Positions 42,577 through 52,887 of a stretch of DNA of 64,000 nucleotides are shown in pieces (positions within the stretch are counted from its first letter, which is position 1; every line of letters starts with the position of its first letter). The stretch spans positions 91,373 to 155,372 of the forward strand of contig UCEZ01000013.1 in NCBI GenBank assembly GCA_900471525.1, given 5' to 3'. Source of the stretch: Hyphomicrobiales bacterium. GTDB lineage: Bacteria; Pseudomonadota; Alphaproteobacteria; Rhizobiales; Rhizobiaceae. The translations under genes and the position numbers were made by a program. The notes beneath the pieces are model-generated. The model did no database searches and was not told where the DNA came from. It saw nothing but the letters and a program-made list of their open reading frames with translations.

Positions 42577-43347
42577 ATGAGCAAGGTACTTCTCGAAATA
42601 CAGGGTCTGCGCAAGCAGTACGGCACCGTCGAGGTGCTGAAGGGTGTCGACTGCATCATGCGGGAGGGCGAGGTGATTTCGATCATTGGCTCCTCCGGCT
42701 CCGGCAAGACGACGATGCTTCGCTGCATCAACATGCTGGAGGAATTCCAGGGCGGCCATATCCGGCTCGAGGGCGAGGAGATCGGCTATGAGCACAGTGG
42801 CTCGTCCCGCAAACGCAAGAGCGAGAAGGACATCGCCCGCCAGCGAGCGTTGACTGGTATGGCTTTCCAGCAGTTCAACCTCTTTCCGCACATGACCGCG
42901 GCCCACAACGTCATGCTTGGCCTCGTCAAGGTGAAGAAGATGTCGCGCGACGAGGCGCGTGCTGTTGCCGAAAAATGGCTCGACCGGGTAGGATTGGCCT
43001 CACGCGCCGATCACTACCCGGGCCAGCTTTCCGGTGGCCAGCAGCAGCGCGTGGCGATCGCCCGTGCGATTGCGATGTCACCGCGGCTGATGCTGTTCGA
43101 CGAGGTGACCTCGGCGCTCGATCCCGAACTGGTCGGCGAGGTGCTGCAGGTGATCAAGGGGCTGGCGGCAGACGGCATGAGCATGCTGCTCGTCACCCAT
43201 GAGATGCGCTTTGCTTATGAGGTCTCCTCGCGGGTGATCTTCATGAACCAGGGCGTGATCTGCGAGGAGGGCGACCCGAAGGAGATGTTCGTCAGGCCAA
43301 AGACGGAGCGGCTGGCAGAGTTCCTGAAGACATCGAGTTTCAATTGA
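42577..43347 (+). CDS. Amino-acid ABC transporter ATP-binding protein (GlnQ/HisP type)
   Basis: 256 aa. Walker [10 protein letters not shown] near 39-47, signature [15 protein letters not shown] near 150, Walker [16 protein letters not shown], and His switch [11 protein letters not shown]. It has an insertion after Walker A (about 75-95, with [10 protein letters not shown]) common in GlnQ/HisP relatives. Powers the two upstream permeases. Confidence 0.94.
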   Translation: MSKVLLEIQGLRKQYGTVEVLKGVDCIMREGEVISIIGSSGSGKTTMLRCINMLEEFQGGHIRLEGEEIGYEHSGSSRKRKSEKDIARQRALTGMAFQQFNLFPHMTAAHNVMLGLVKVKKMSRDEARAVAEKWLDRVGLASRADHYPGQLSGGQQQRVAIARAIAMSPRLMLFDEVTSALDPELVGEVLQVIKGLAADGMSMLLVTHEMRFAYEVSSRVIFMNQGVICEEGDPKEMFVRPKTERLAEFLKTSSFN

Positions 43348-43429
43348 ACGGGACGAGGAAAAGTGTGAAGCGGTTTTCCGCCCGCGTCCCGTTCCATCCA
43401 AAAAACAGAAGACAAAAGAGAGAATCCTG

Positions 43430-43819
43430 ATGACTATCAAGCGTTATGGCGCCGGCGAAACCGGTGCCGGCGGACAGCCCCTGCCCTTTGCCCGTGCGGT
43501 GGAAGCCAATGGCTGGCTGCATGTCTCCGGCCAGGTGCCGATGGAAAAGGGCGAGATCATTCGCGGCGGCATCATCACTGAGACCCGCAAGGCAATCGAA
43601 AACCTGATCGCGATCCTGCACGAGGCGGGATACGGTATCGAGGATGTAGTGCGCGTCGGCGTCTGGCTCGACGATCCCCGCGACTTCTGGAGCTTCAACG
43701 GTGTCTATGCGGAATATTTCGGCGCCAACCCGCCGGCCCGCGCCTGCGTCCAGTCGCGCATGATGGTCGATTGCAAGGTCGAAGTCGATTGCATCGCCTA
43801 TCGGGCAGACAGGGCTTGA
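43430..43819 (+). CDS. RidA family protein
   Basis: 129 aa, YjgF/YER057c/UK114 family. RidA proteins hydrolyse reactive enamine/imine intermediates made by PLP dehydratases. LHVSGQVPMEKGEII and the conserved Arg in the segment ARACVQSRMM (near 105) are present, matching the substrate-binding Arg. Its position behind an amino-acid importer and opposite a PLP enzyme of the D-serine dehydratase fold fits removal of 2-aminoacrylate-like products. Confidence 0.9.
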   Translation: MTIKRYGAGETGAGGQPLPFARAVEANGWLHVSGQVPMEKGEIIRGGIITETRKAIENLIAILHEAGYGIEDVVRVGVWLDDPRDFWSFNGVYAEYFGANPPARACVQSRMMVDCKVEVDCIAYRADRA

Positions 43820-43876
43820 ATTGCCGAGCGCGGCTTGCAAAGGTCGCGCCACAAACTTTTGACGAGGACGGATCGA

Positions 43877-44677
43877 ATGGCTGATGGCGCAGAAGACATG
43901 GTATCGCGGCGCACGCGCGGCCTCGATCGCGCCTTCGAGATTCTTGAATTCCTGCGCGTCAAGCGCCAGCCGATGCGGCCGAACGAGATCGCCGTCGAGA
44001 TCGGCGCGCCGCGTTCGTCGATCTATGAGCTGATCAATCTGCTGCTGCGCCACGGCATGTTGGACTACCAGGGCGGTGACGGCCGGGTGTTCCTCGGCCG
44101 CAAGCTCTATTTCCTCGGAACGGCCTATGCCGACCAGTTCGACCTGATGCGCGAATCCGAGGATTTGCTGGCTCGCCTTGCGGAGGAGACCCGCGAAACC
44201 GCGCAGATGTGCCTGCTGGAGGGCAACAAGTATACTGTCGCCATGATGCGCGAGGGGAGCCGCGCCTTCCGCATCTCGTCCAACATCGGCGAACTGGTGC
44301 CGATCCCCTGGACGGCCTCCGGTCGCCTGCTGGTTTCGCACCTCACCGACGAGGAAATCCTCGATTTCATTCCGGCCGACGATTTCGTGCTGCCGAGCGG
44401 CACGCGTCTGGATGCTGCCCGGTTCATTGCCGAGGTGCGGCAGGCGGCGATCGACGGCTATTTCACATTCAACAGTGCGGTCGAGACCTTTACCCATTGC
44501 TTTGCCGTGCCGGTGCATCAGGCCGACGGCCAATGCGTCGCAACGCTCTGCCTCGTCACGCCGAAGGAAGACGGCCTGCGCAATCGCCAGGCCTATCTCG
44601 ACAGTCTGCTCGCCGCTGCGCACGAATTGTCCGAGCAACTTGGCTATTCCACCGGCCGCAAGCGCGCCGAGCGGTAG
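43877..44677 (+). CDS. IclR family transcriptional regulator
   Basis: 266 aa. The winged HTH is at about 15-80 (KRQPMRPNEIAVEIGAPRSSIYELI), and the C-terminal GAF-like effector domain has SSNIGELVPIPWTASGRLL. ATG at 43877 follows GAGGA. Last gene of the amino-acid ABC-RidA operon, so it probably controls the divergent promoters near 40.1 kb through the TGTCCA palindrome. Confidence 0.88.
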   Translation: MADGAEDMVSRRTRGLDRAFEILEFLRVKRQPMRPNEIAVEIGAPRSSIYELINLLLRHGMLDYQGGDGRVFLGRKLYFLGTAYADQFDLMRESEDLLARLAEETRETAQMCLLEGNKYTVAMMREGSRAFRISSNIGELVPIPWTASGRLLVSHLTDEEILDFIPADDFVLPSGTRLDAARFIAEVRQAAIDGYFTFNSAVETFTHCFAVPVHQADGQCVATLCLVTPKEDGLRNRQAYLDSLLAAAHELSEQLGYSTGRKRAER

Positions 44678-44681
44678 CCGC

Positions 44682-46853
<2,172 letters not shown>

Positions 46854-46860
46854 AAGTGTC

Positions 46861-47652
46861 TCAATCCAGCGCCGCCAAAAACGCTTCCAGTTCCGCCGGT
46901 TCAATCCCGACCAGATGTCCCTTGCCAGGATAGGCGCCGGATTTCACGTCGGCGACATATTCGGAAAAGGCGGCGATGCGCTCCTGCTGCAGACGGTCAT
47001 ATTCGACGGCGAAGTTTCGGTAGATCTTGGCGTGGCGCGGGACGTGACCCTTGTTGGCGCCGAGAACATCGTCGGCAAAGAGGTATTGCGCGTCGCAGCC
47101 GGTGCCGGCGCCCATGGACAGCATCAGCATGGAGGTGCGCGCGCTGATAGCAGTGGCGACTTCGCCGGGCACGACTTCGATTTCGGCGGCGAAGGCACCG
47201 GCTTCTTCGAGCGCCTTGGTCTGGCGCCAGATTTCAAGGGCACTGAGAGAAGTTTTGCCGACTGCGCGAAAACCGCCGGTCCAGGTGGCCTTGGAGGGAA
47301 TGAGGCCGACATGGCCGCAGACCGGAATGCCCTCGTCGCGCATGCGTCGCACCGTCTGCAAGCCGGCCGCGCAATAGACGGCGTCACCTCCGGCCTTCAG
47401 CGCCTGGAAGGCGGCGCGGATATACTCGTCAGCGGTGACGAGGTCACCATATTCGAGACCGGGAAAGGCGAACACGGAAGGTGCCGCCTCGCGAAAAGCC
47501 GGGCCTAGCAGGGACGGCGGCACCGAGACGAGATCAACCCCTGCCCGCTCGGCTGCGTCCGCCTCATCCAGCGTTTCGACGCGCAGCATGCTGAGCTGAC
47601 GCTTGCCCTTCATCGACAGAAGGTCGGCTACGGTCGGGCGGCGGTGCCTCAT
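46861..47652 (-). CDS. PanB-like (3-methyl-2-oxobutanoate hydroxymethyltransferase family) protein, divergent
   Basis: 263 aa, the length of PanB. The second half matches PanB well (CGHVGLIPSKATWTGGF; GAFAAEIEVVPGEVATAIS with the catalytic Glu; MGAGTGCDAQ). However, the first metal-binding motif DSLGM is replaced by VSVPPSLLG, and the second Asp site and following KIEGG are also changed (FAFPGLEYGD; VYCAAG). True pantothenate synthesis is therefore doubtful. Downstream of the mocDEF-like genes on the same strand, 120 nt after the reductase. It may use another acceptor for a C1 unit or another reaction of the phosphoenolpyruvate-mutase superfamily. Confidence 0.75.
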   Translation of the reverse strand: MRHRRPTVADLLSMKGKRQLSMLRVETLDEADAAERAGVDLVSVPPSLLGPAFREAAPSVFAFPGLEYGDLVTADEYIRAAFQALKAGGDAVYCAAGLQTVRRMRDEGIPVCGHVGLIPSKATWTGGFRAVGKTSLSALEIWRQTKALEEAGAFAAEIEVVPGEVATAISARTSMLMLSMGAGTGCDAQYLFADDVLGANKGHVPRHAKIYRNFAVEYDRLQQERIAAFSEYVADVKSGAYPGKGHLVGIEPAELEAFLAALD

Positions 47653-47772
47653 GAATGTCTCCCAAGGTGGTGATCGGCGGACGGGTGGTCGCCGCGCGGT
47701 CTTTGTGGAATGTCGTGGGATGCCGCTGGTGTTCGAAGCGACATTCTGAATTGTGCGCTGCTGGAGTCAGTG

Positions 47773-48999
47773 TCAGGCCGCCAGCAGCGACTTCAGCTTC
47801 GTTTCCGCAGCAGCGAGCGCCACCGGATCGGGACGGACACCCGCGGCAATCATCATTTCGGCAAGGCGGATATCGCGCGCGACCGCATTGCCCGTGCCGA
47901 TGCCGCTCGCGGCAATCAGGCGTCCGCCTGCATCGAGATGGAAGAGGATGAAGGCGCCGTCTGCCATGTCCCGGCGAATGGTCTGCGTGGTGCCGTCGGC
48001 CAGGCCGGCGATCTGCAGGGTCAGATCGTACTGGTCGGACCAGAACCACGGCACGGACGCAATCGCCTCCCCTGCTCCCATCAGATTGGCCGCGGCCAGC
48101 AGGCCCTGATCCTGCGCATTGCGCCAGGCCTCCAGCCGTACCCGGCGCCCGCCATAATGCCGCAACGGGAAGGAGCAGCAGTCTCCGGCGGCAAAGATGT
48201 CCGGAACGGATGTCCGCAGATGTTCATCGACCGCGATCCCATTGTCGATCACCAGACCCGCATCCTGGGCAAGTTCGACATTCGGAACTGCGCCGATGCC
48301 GACGACGATCAGGTCGGCGGCAATCGTGCGGCCGTCCTCGAGCCGTATCCGCGCGCCATCACGATCCTCGGACAATTCCTGGATCTTTACGCCACAGATG
48401 ATCTCGGCGCCTTCAGCCTTGTGACGGTCGGCGACGACTGTGGCCACTTCCTCCGGAACGCCGCGGCTGAGAATGCGGGGGAGGCCTTCGACCAGCGTCA
48501 CTTGCGCGCCAAGTTTTCGCGCGGTCGCGGCGAGTTCCAAACCGATGAAGCCGCCGCCGATGATGGCGAGATGGGTGTCCGGTTGAAGGGCGGCACGGAT
48601 GGCGACGGTATCACCGTGCGTCCGCAGCGTGCGAATGCGGTGGTTGGCGCCGGACAGTCCGGGAAACGGCCGTGGCCGGGCGCCCGTCGTCAAAAGGAGC
48701 TGGTCATAATCGCGGCTGGTGCCGTTGGACAACTGCACGATCTTTGCCGTCGGATCGATGCTCTCGACGGTGACGCCGGTCAGCACCGCGATGCCCGCTT
48801 CGGCGTAGCGTGCCGCATCGGAGACCAGTTTTGGTGCATGGCCATGCAAGAGGGCGTCTTTCGACAGCGGCGGGCGCTCGTAAGGAAGGTGTTCTTCCTC
48901 GCCGACAAGCGTGATCCGCCCGTCAAAACCCTTTTCGCGAAGTGCGAAGGCGGCGCGGGCTCCGCACTCCCCTGCCCCGATGATGACGATATGCGACAT
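47773..48999 (-). CDS. FAD-dependent ferredoxin reductase, MocF-like
   Basis: 408 aa, class of putidaredoxin/rubredoxin reductases. FAD-binding IIGAGECGARAAFALREKG at the N-terminus, NAD-binding IGGGFIGLELAATARKLGA near 145, and IFAAGDCCSFPLRHYGG near 270 for the flavin. It should pass electrons from NADH to the Rieske ferredoxin encoded 12 nt upstream, which serves the desaturase-type oxygenase. The three-gene order equals mocD-mocE-mocF of rhizopine demethylation in Rhizobium leguminosarum. Confidence 0.87.
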   Translation of the reverse strand: MSHIVIIGAGECGARAAFALREKGFDGRITLVGEEEHLPYERPPLSKDALLHGHAPKLVSDAARYAEAGIAVLTGVTVESIDPTAKIVQLSNGTSRDYDQLLLTTGARPRPFPGLSGANHRIRTLRTHGDTVAIRAALQPDTHLAIIGGGFIGLELAATARKLGAQVTLVEGLPRILSRGVPEEVATVVADRHKAEGAEIICGVKIQELSEDRDGARIRLEDGRTIAADLIVVGIGAVPNVELAQDAGLVIDNGIAVDEHLRTSVPDIFAAGDCCSFPLRHYGGRRVRLEAWRNAQDQGLLAAANLMGAGEAIASVPWFWSDQYDLTLQIAGLADGTTQTIRRDMADGAFILFHLDAGGRLIAASGIGTGNAVARDIRLAEMMIAAGVRPDPVALAAAETKLKSLLAA

Positions 49000-49011
49000 G
49001 GCGTGAATCCT

Positions 49012-49326
49012 TCAGGCGAGGGAGATGAAGACGCTGCCGGCTTCGACCTTGACCGGATAGGTCCTGAGGTTGACGCAGACGGGAGCCCCCTTCGCTTCGC
49101 CGGTCTTGTAGCTGAACCGGCCATTGTGCTTCGGACATTCGATGATGTCGTCCATCACCAGGCCGTCGGCGAGATGGATTTTCTCATGCGTGCAAAGGCC
49201 ATCGGTCGCGAAGAACTCGTCGTCAGGGCTGCGATAGACGGCGAAGGTTTTGCCTTCGTGGTCGAAGCGGATGACATCCTCTTCGTCGATCTCGTCGGTC
49301 GCGCAGACTTCCACCCAGTTGCTCAT
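49012..49326 (-). CDS. mocE: MocE family Rieske-type 2Fe-2S ferredoxin
   Basis: 104 aa. The Rieske cluster ligands are CTH (about 43-45) and CPKH (about 63-66), spaced as in bacterial Rieske ferredoxins of oxygenase systems. ATG at 49326 has GGAGGAAACC in front; the ATG four codons earlier lies upstream of that site. Located between the oxygenase and reductase genes, it is the electron carrier of the three-component system. Confidence 0.9.
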   Translation of the reverse strand: MSNWVEVCATDEIDEEDVIRFDHEGKTFAVYRSPDDEFFATDGLCTHEKIHLADGLVMDDIIECPKHNGRFSYKTGEAKGAPVCVNLRTYPVKVEAGSVFISLA

Positions 49327-49361
49327 GGTTTCCTCCATTCAATTCTGTTTTGGGCACCGCT

Positions 49362-50447
49362 CTATTCGGCGGCGATTGGCTCGGCGTGAAATTCTTCGCG
49401 GTAGGGCTTGGCCGTCGGCGGCAGTTCGCGCTTGAGGAAATAGTCCTCGTTCCGGAGCTGGCGCAGGAAAGCCGGGATCATCTCGCGGTAGCCTTCGATG
49501 ATCGACCGGTTCGGCGTCGGCAGGTCGTGCTTGATCATTTCGTGCAGTTGCGGCAGCGCATGGTAGGGCACCATCGGAAACATGTGATGTTCGACGTGGT
49601 AGTTCATGTTCCAGTAGATGAACCGGCTCACCGGGTTCATGTAGACGCTGCGGCTGTTCAGACGGTGATCGATGACGTTGTCGGCAAGGCCGCCATGCTG
49701 CAACAGGCCGGTCATCACGTGATGCCAGGCGCCATAAAGGCGCGGCAGACCGATCAGCATCAGGGGCAGGATCGAGCCAAGATAGATCGCCAGCGCAATG
49801 GTCGCGACATAAATAGCCAGCCAGATGCGGGCGATGCGGATGGCGCGGGGCTGTTCCTGCTCGGGAATGAAGGTCTTTTCGTCCGCACTGACGATGCCGA
49901 TGCCATTGCGGAGCATGTCGGTCATCGCATGGTAGACGTCGAGAATGCCGAAGAAGTTGAGGATCAGGCGGAAGAGATCCGGCGGCCGCATGACGGCGAT
50001 TTCCGGGTCTCGACCGACGATGACCGTGTCCGTATGGTGCCGCGTGTGGCTCCAGCGCCAGGTGACCGGATTGCGCATGATCATGAAACAGGCGATCTCG
50101 TAGACAGCGTCGTTCATCCAGCGTGTCTTGAAGGCGGTGCCATGGCCGCATTCATGCCAGCGCGAATCCGAGGCCGAGCCGTAGAAAACGCCGTAGATCA
50201 GAAAGAACGGGACACACCACCAGGAACCCCAGAAGACGATTCCGAGGCCGCCGGCGACGACCATGCTGCCGAGCCAGAGGACGGTGTCGCGGATGGCCGG
50301 GCCATCTTCGCGCTTCATCAGTTCCTTCATCTGCTTGCGCGGAATGTCGGTGTGATACCACTCGGCTGCGGCAAGCCCGCTTGCGACTGCAGCCTGGGCG
50401 TCGCGCCCCAAGAGGCTGTAGTCGCGTTTCGTGGCAACCTTGTCCAT
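49362..50447 (-). CDS. Membrane fatty-acid-desaturase-type oxygenase, MocD-like
   Basis: 361 aa. Three histidine boxes of membrane di-iron enzymes are complete: RWHECGHG near 98, WSHTRHHTD near 130 and YHVEHHMFP near 303, with four hydrophobic segments between them. MocD relatives hydroxylate O-methyl or N-methyl groups (3-O-methyl-scyllo-inosamine demethylation) rather than fatty acids. It is followed by its ferredoxin and reductase genes. Divergent from a LacI regulator across a palindrome-rich 150-bp region, so induction by the substrate is likely. Confidence 0.87.
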   Translation of the reverse strand: MDKVATKRDYSLLGRDAQAAVASGLAAAEWYHTDIPRKQMKELMKREDGPAIRDTVLWLGSMVVAGGLGIVFWGSWWCVPFFLIYGVFYGSASDSRWHECGHGTAFKTRWMNDAVYEIACFMIMRNPVTWRWSHTRHHTDTVIVGRDPEIAVMRPPDLFRLILNFFGILDVYHAMTDMLRNGIGIVSADEKTFIPEQEQPRAIRIARIWLAIYVATIALAIYLGSILPLMLIGLPRLYGAWHHVMTGLLQHGGLADNVIDHRLNSRSVYMNPVSRFIYWNMNYHVEHHMFPMVPYHALPQLHEMIKHDLPTPNRSIIEGYREMIPAFLRQLRNEDYFLKRELPPTAKPYREEFHAEPIAAE

Positions 50448-50529
50448 CTATGATCCTCCCTGCACCGATACGGCCCATCGCTCTGTGATGATGAGGATAG
50501 GTTGACTTTCGCGGCGGCTCAATGCAGCC

Positions 50530-50574
50530 TTGATATATTCTATCAAAGTCTGTCAAAATTGGACGTGATAGAAT
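50530..50574. promoter_or_regulatory. LacI-type operators between the mocD-like and lacI genes
   Basis: TTGATA-TATTC-TATCAA (50530-50546) is an inverted repeat, and ATTCTATCA (50537-50545) pairs with TGATAGAAT (50566-50574) over a 20-bp spacer. The two overlapping symmetries lie 24-68 bp before the lacI ATG and in the promoter region of the demethylase operon. Likely binding sites of the LacI protein. Confidence 0.55.
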
Positions 50575-50597
50575 GATGGATTATATCAGGAGCAGAC

Positions 50598-51629
50598 ATG
50601 AGCGGACGACCGACCATTGCCGATCTTGCCAAGGCCGCGGGGGTCAGCGTTGCCACCGTTGACAGGGTGCTGAACGGGCGCCACCGCGTTCGCGAGGAAA
50701 CAGCGCGGCGTGTTTATGATGCGGCAAAATCCATCGGCTACCATGCCGTCGGCTTGCTACGCCAAAGGGTATTTGAGGATCTGCCGCAATACCGGTTGGG
50801 GTTCATTCTGCAAAAACCGAACCAGTATTTCTATCAGTCCATGGCCAGGGAACTCGAGAATGCCGCCCTTTCGGCGCCCGGTGTTCGGATCATCCCGCAG
50901 ATCGATTTCAACATGAGCGCCACGCCGACGGCCTTGGTGGAAAAGCTGAAGGCGGTCGCGGCGCGCAACCAGGCCATCGCTCTGGTCAGTCCCGACTATC
51001 CGGCAGTCACGGCGGCCATCGAGGAACTGAAGGAAAAGGGAATTCCGGTTTTCTCACTTCTGTCCGATTTCGCAGCCGGCGTGCGCGAGGGGTATGTCGG
51101 TCTCAACAATCGCACCGTCGGCCGCACTGCCGCCTGGATGATCGCCAAGGCGGCGAAAAGACCGGGAAAAGTGGCGACATTCATCGGAAGCCACCGGTTT
51201 CATGGTCATGAATTGCGCGAAATCGGTTTCCGCTCCTATTTCCGTGAGAATGCACCGGATTTCGAGGTGCTCGACGCGATGGTCAACCTTGATACCGAGG
51301 AAATCACCCATGAGGCGACGATCAACCTCTTGCAGCGCCATCCGGACCTGATCGGGTTCTATGTCTGCGGAGGCGGGATGGAGGGTGCGATCTCTGCGCT
51401 GGCAGAAGAGAAAATGGCCGGCAAGCTGCTCGTTGTCGTCAACGAACTGACACCGGAATCACGGGCGGCGCTTGCCGAGGATCTCGTAACGATGGCCGTT
51501 GCGACGCCGGTGGTTCACGTGGCCCGCGAGTTGGTCGGCCTGATGATCGGCGCCATCGAGCGTGCCACCGCCGGCGTGCCCGGGCAGACGTTCCTGCCGT
51601 TCGATATCTTCACGCCGGAGAATATTTGA
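50598..51629 (+). CDS. LacI family transcriptional regulator
   Basis: 343 aa. HTH and hinge at 5-60 (TIADLAKAAGVSVATVDRVLNGRHRV), then a periplasmic-binding-like sugar-sensing domain. Divergent from the mocDEF-like operon and upstream of an IolI-like isomerase and a sugar ABC transporter on the same strand; the cognate inducer is probably the sugar or inositol derivative handled by this cluster. Confidence 0.9.
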   Translation: MSGRPTIADLAKAAGVSVATVDRVLNGRHRVREETARRVYDAAKSIGYHAVGLLRQRVFEDLPQYRLGFILQKPNQYFYQSMARELENAALSAPGVRIIPQIDFNMSATPTALVEKLKAVAARNQAIALVSPDYPAVTAAIEELKEKGIPVFSLLSDFAAGVREGYVGLNNRTVGRTAAWMIAKAAKRPGKVATFIGSHRFHGHELREIGFRSYFRENAPDFEVLDAMVNLDTEEITHEATINLLQRHPDLIGFYVCGGGMEGAISALAEEKMAGKLLVVVNELTPESRAALAEDLVTMAVATPVVHVARELVGLMIGAIERATAGVPGQTFLPFDIFTPENI

Positions 51630-51835
51630 CCGGCCGCGCGCACCCAATATTTGACGGAATTCCATCACGGAAATTTCGTATTCTTTCATGGATGAAAGAG
51701 AAACGACGCGTTCTGCTTTGACTGTTCCGTGATAAGCTGATGATCCTCCGCTTGTCGAGGAATGGGAGGCGTGCCGCAGCAAGGCGCACTGTGCCGCCCT
51801 GCCCTTCGGATTGATTTGCAGGAGGAACATCGCCC

Positions 51836-52648
51836 ATGACGACCATTTCATTCGCCCTCAACCATATGACTGCTCCGGCCCTGCCGCTGGACGACTTTTT
51901 CGCGCTTGCCAAATCGCTCGGCATTTCCGCGGTGGAAATCCGCAATGATCTTGCAGGCAACGCCATCATCGACGGAACGCCCGCTGCGGCGGTCAAGGCG
52001 CTCGCTGAAAAGCATGGGCTGACCATCATCTCGATCAATGCCCTGCAGCGGTTCAACGAATGGAATGACGATCGCGCTCGCGAGGCGCACGAACTCATCA
52101 CTTACGCGCGGGACTGCGGCGCCAAGGCGCTGGTTCTCGTGCCGGTGAACGATGGTAGCGGTCAGAAGGATGGCGAGCGGCAGGCGAATCTTCGGTCGGC
52201 GCTGACCGCCCTGAAGCCTATGCTGGAAACCGCCGGTATTATCGGTCTTGTCGAGCCGCTTGGCTTCGAAATCTGCTCGCTGCGTTCGAAAACCGAGGCG
52301 GCAGACGGCATTCGGGCGGTTGACGGCGAAGGCACATTCAAACTCGTGCACGACACGTTCCACCATCACCTCGCAGGAGAAGAAAAATTCCATCCGAAAT
52401 TGACGGGTCTCGTCCATATCTCCGGCGTCGCCGATCCTGACGTCACCGTCAGCGACATGCGCGATCCGCATCGGGTTCTGGTAGATGCCACTGACCGGCT
52501 GGACAATGCCGGTCAGGCCAAAAGCTTGCTGGCAAGCGGCTATGCAGGGCCATTCTCCTTCGAGCCTTTTTCGCCGGCCGTGCATCGGTTGAGCGACATC
52601 GGGACTGCCGTGCGCGAGAGCATGGAGTTCCTTGCCGCCAAGGCATAG
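51836..52648 (+). CDS. TIM-barrel sugar isomerase/epimerase, IolI (2-keto-myo-inositol isomerase)-like
   Basis: 270 aa, xylose-isomerase-like TIM barrel. FALNHMTAPALPLDDF at the N-terminus and EIRND, SINALQRFNEW, LVPVNDGSG, LVEPLGF (metal Glu), HDTFHHHLAG (metal His) and FSFEPFSP match IolI better than IolE or general epimerases. IolI interconverts inosose forms in inositol breakdown, and MocC of rhizopine catabolism is a relative. Next to a LacI regulator, a demethylase set and an inositol-type importer. The 206-bp gap before it has no clear promoter motif. Confidence 0.8.
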   Translation: MTTISFALNHMTAPALPLDDFFALAKSLGISAVEIRNDLAGNAIIDGTPAAAVKALAEKHGLTIISINALQRFNEWNDDRAREAHELITYARDCGAKALVLVPVNDGSGQKDGERQANLRSALTALKPMLETAGIIGLVEPLGFEICSLRSKTEAADGIRAVDGEGTFKLVHDTFHHHLAGEEKFHPKLTGLVHISGVADPDVTVSDMRDPHRVLVDATDRLDNAGQAKSLLASGYAGPFSFEPFSPAVHRLSDIGTAVRESMEFLAAKA

Positions 52649-52700
52649 CCTTCGATGCGTTCCGGCCGACGTTTTTGCGTGAATATCGGCCGGAACGCAC

Positions 52701-52735
52701 TTGACGTTGCGAACAAGAAATGGAATAGATATTCC
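52701..52735 (+). promoter_or_regulatory. Candidate promoter and palindrome before the binding-protein gene
   Basis: TTGACG (52701-52706) can serve as a -35 box, and GGAATA-GA-TATTCC (52722-52735), a perfect 14-bp palindrome, overlaps the expected -10 region. This suggests repressor control of the transporter operon. It does not match the TTGATA/TATCAA palindrome of the lacI promoter. Confidence 0.45.
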
Positions 52736-52887
52736 GTATTAGCAAACTATCGGTTTGTTTATTCTGTTTACGGAATGCCCCTGCCAGGGAGAGGCAGGGT
52801 GACGGGAAACGGGCATCACCGGGGAACGGGATGCCTCCGGCTTGTGGAGGGTGGTCGCCGGACACCGTTTTGTGGAGGAACTACATC

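Noticed and set aside
47710-49389. 559-aa plus-strand open frame
   Set aside because: Antisense to the MocF-like reductase and MocE ferredoxin, which both have complete cofactor motifs.
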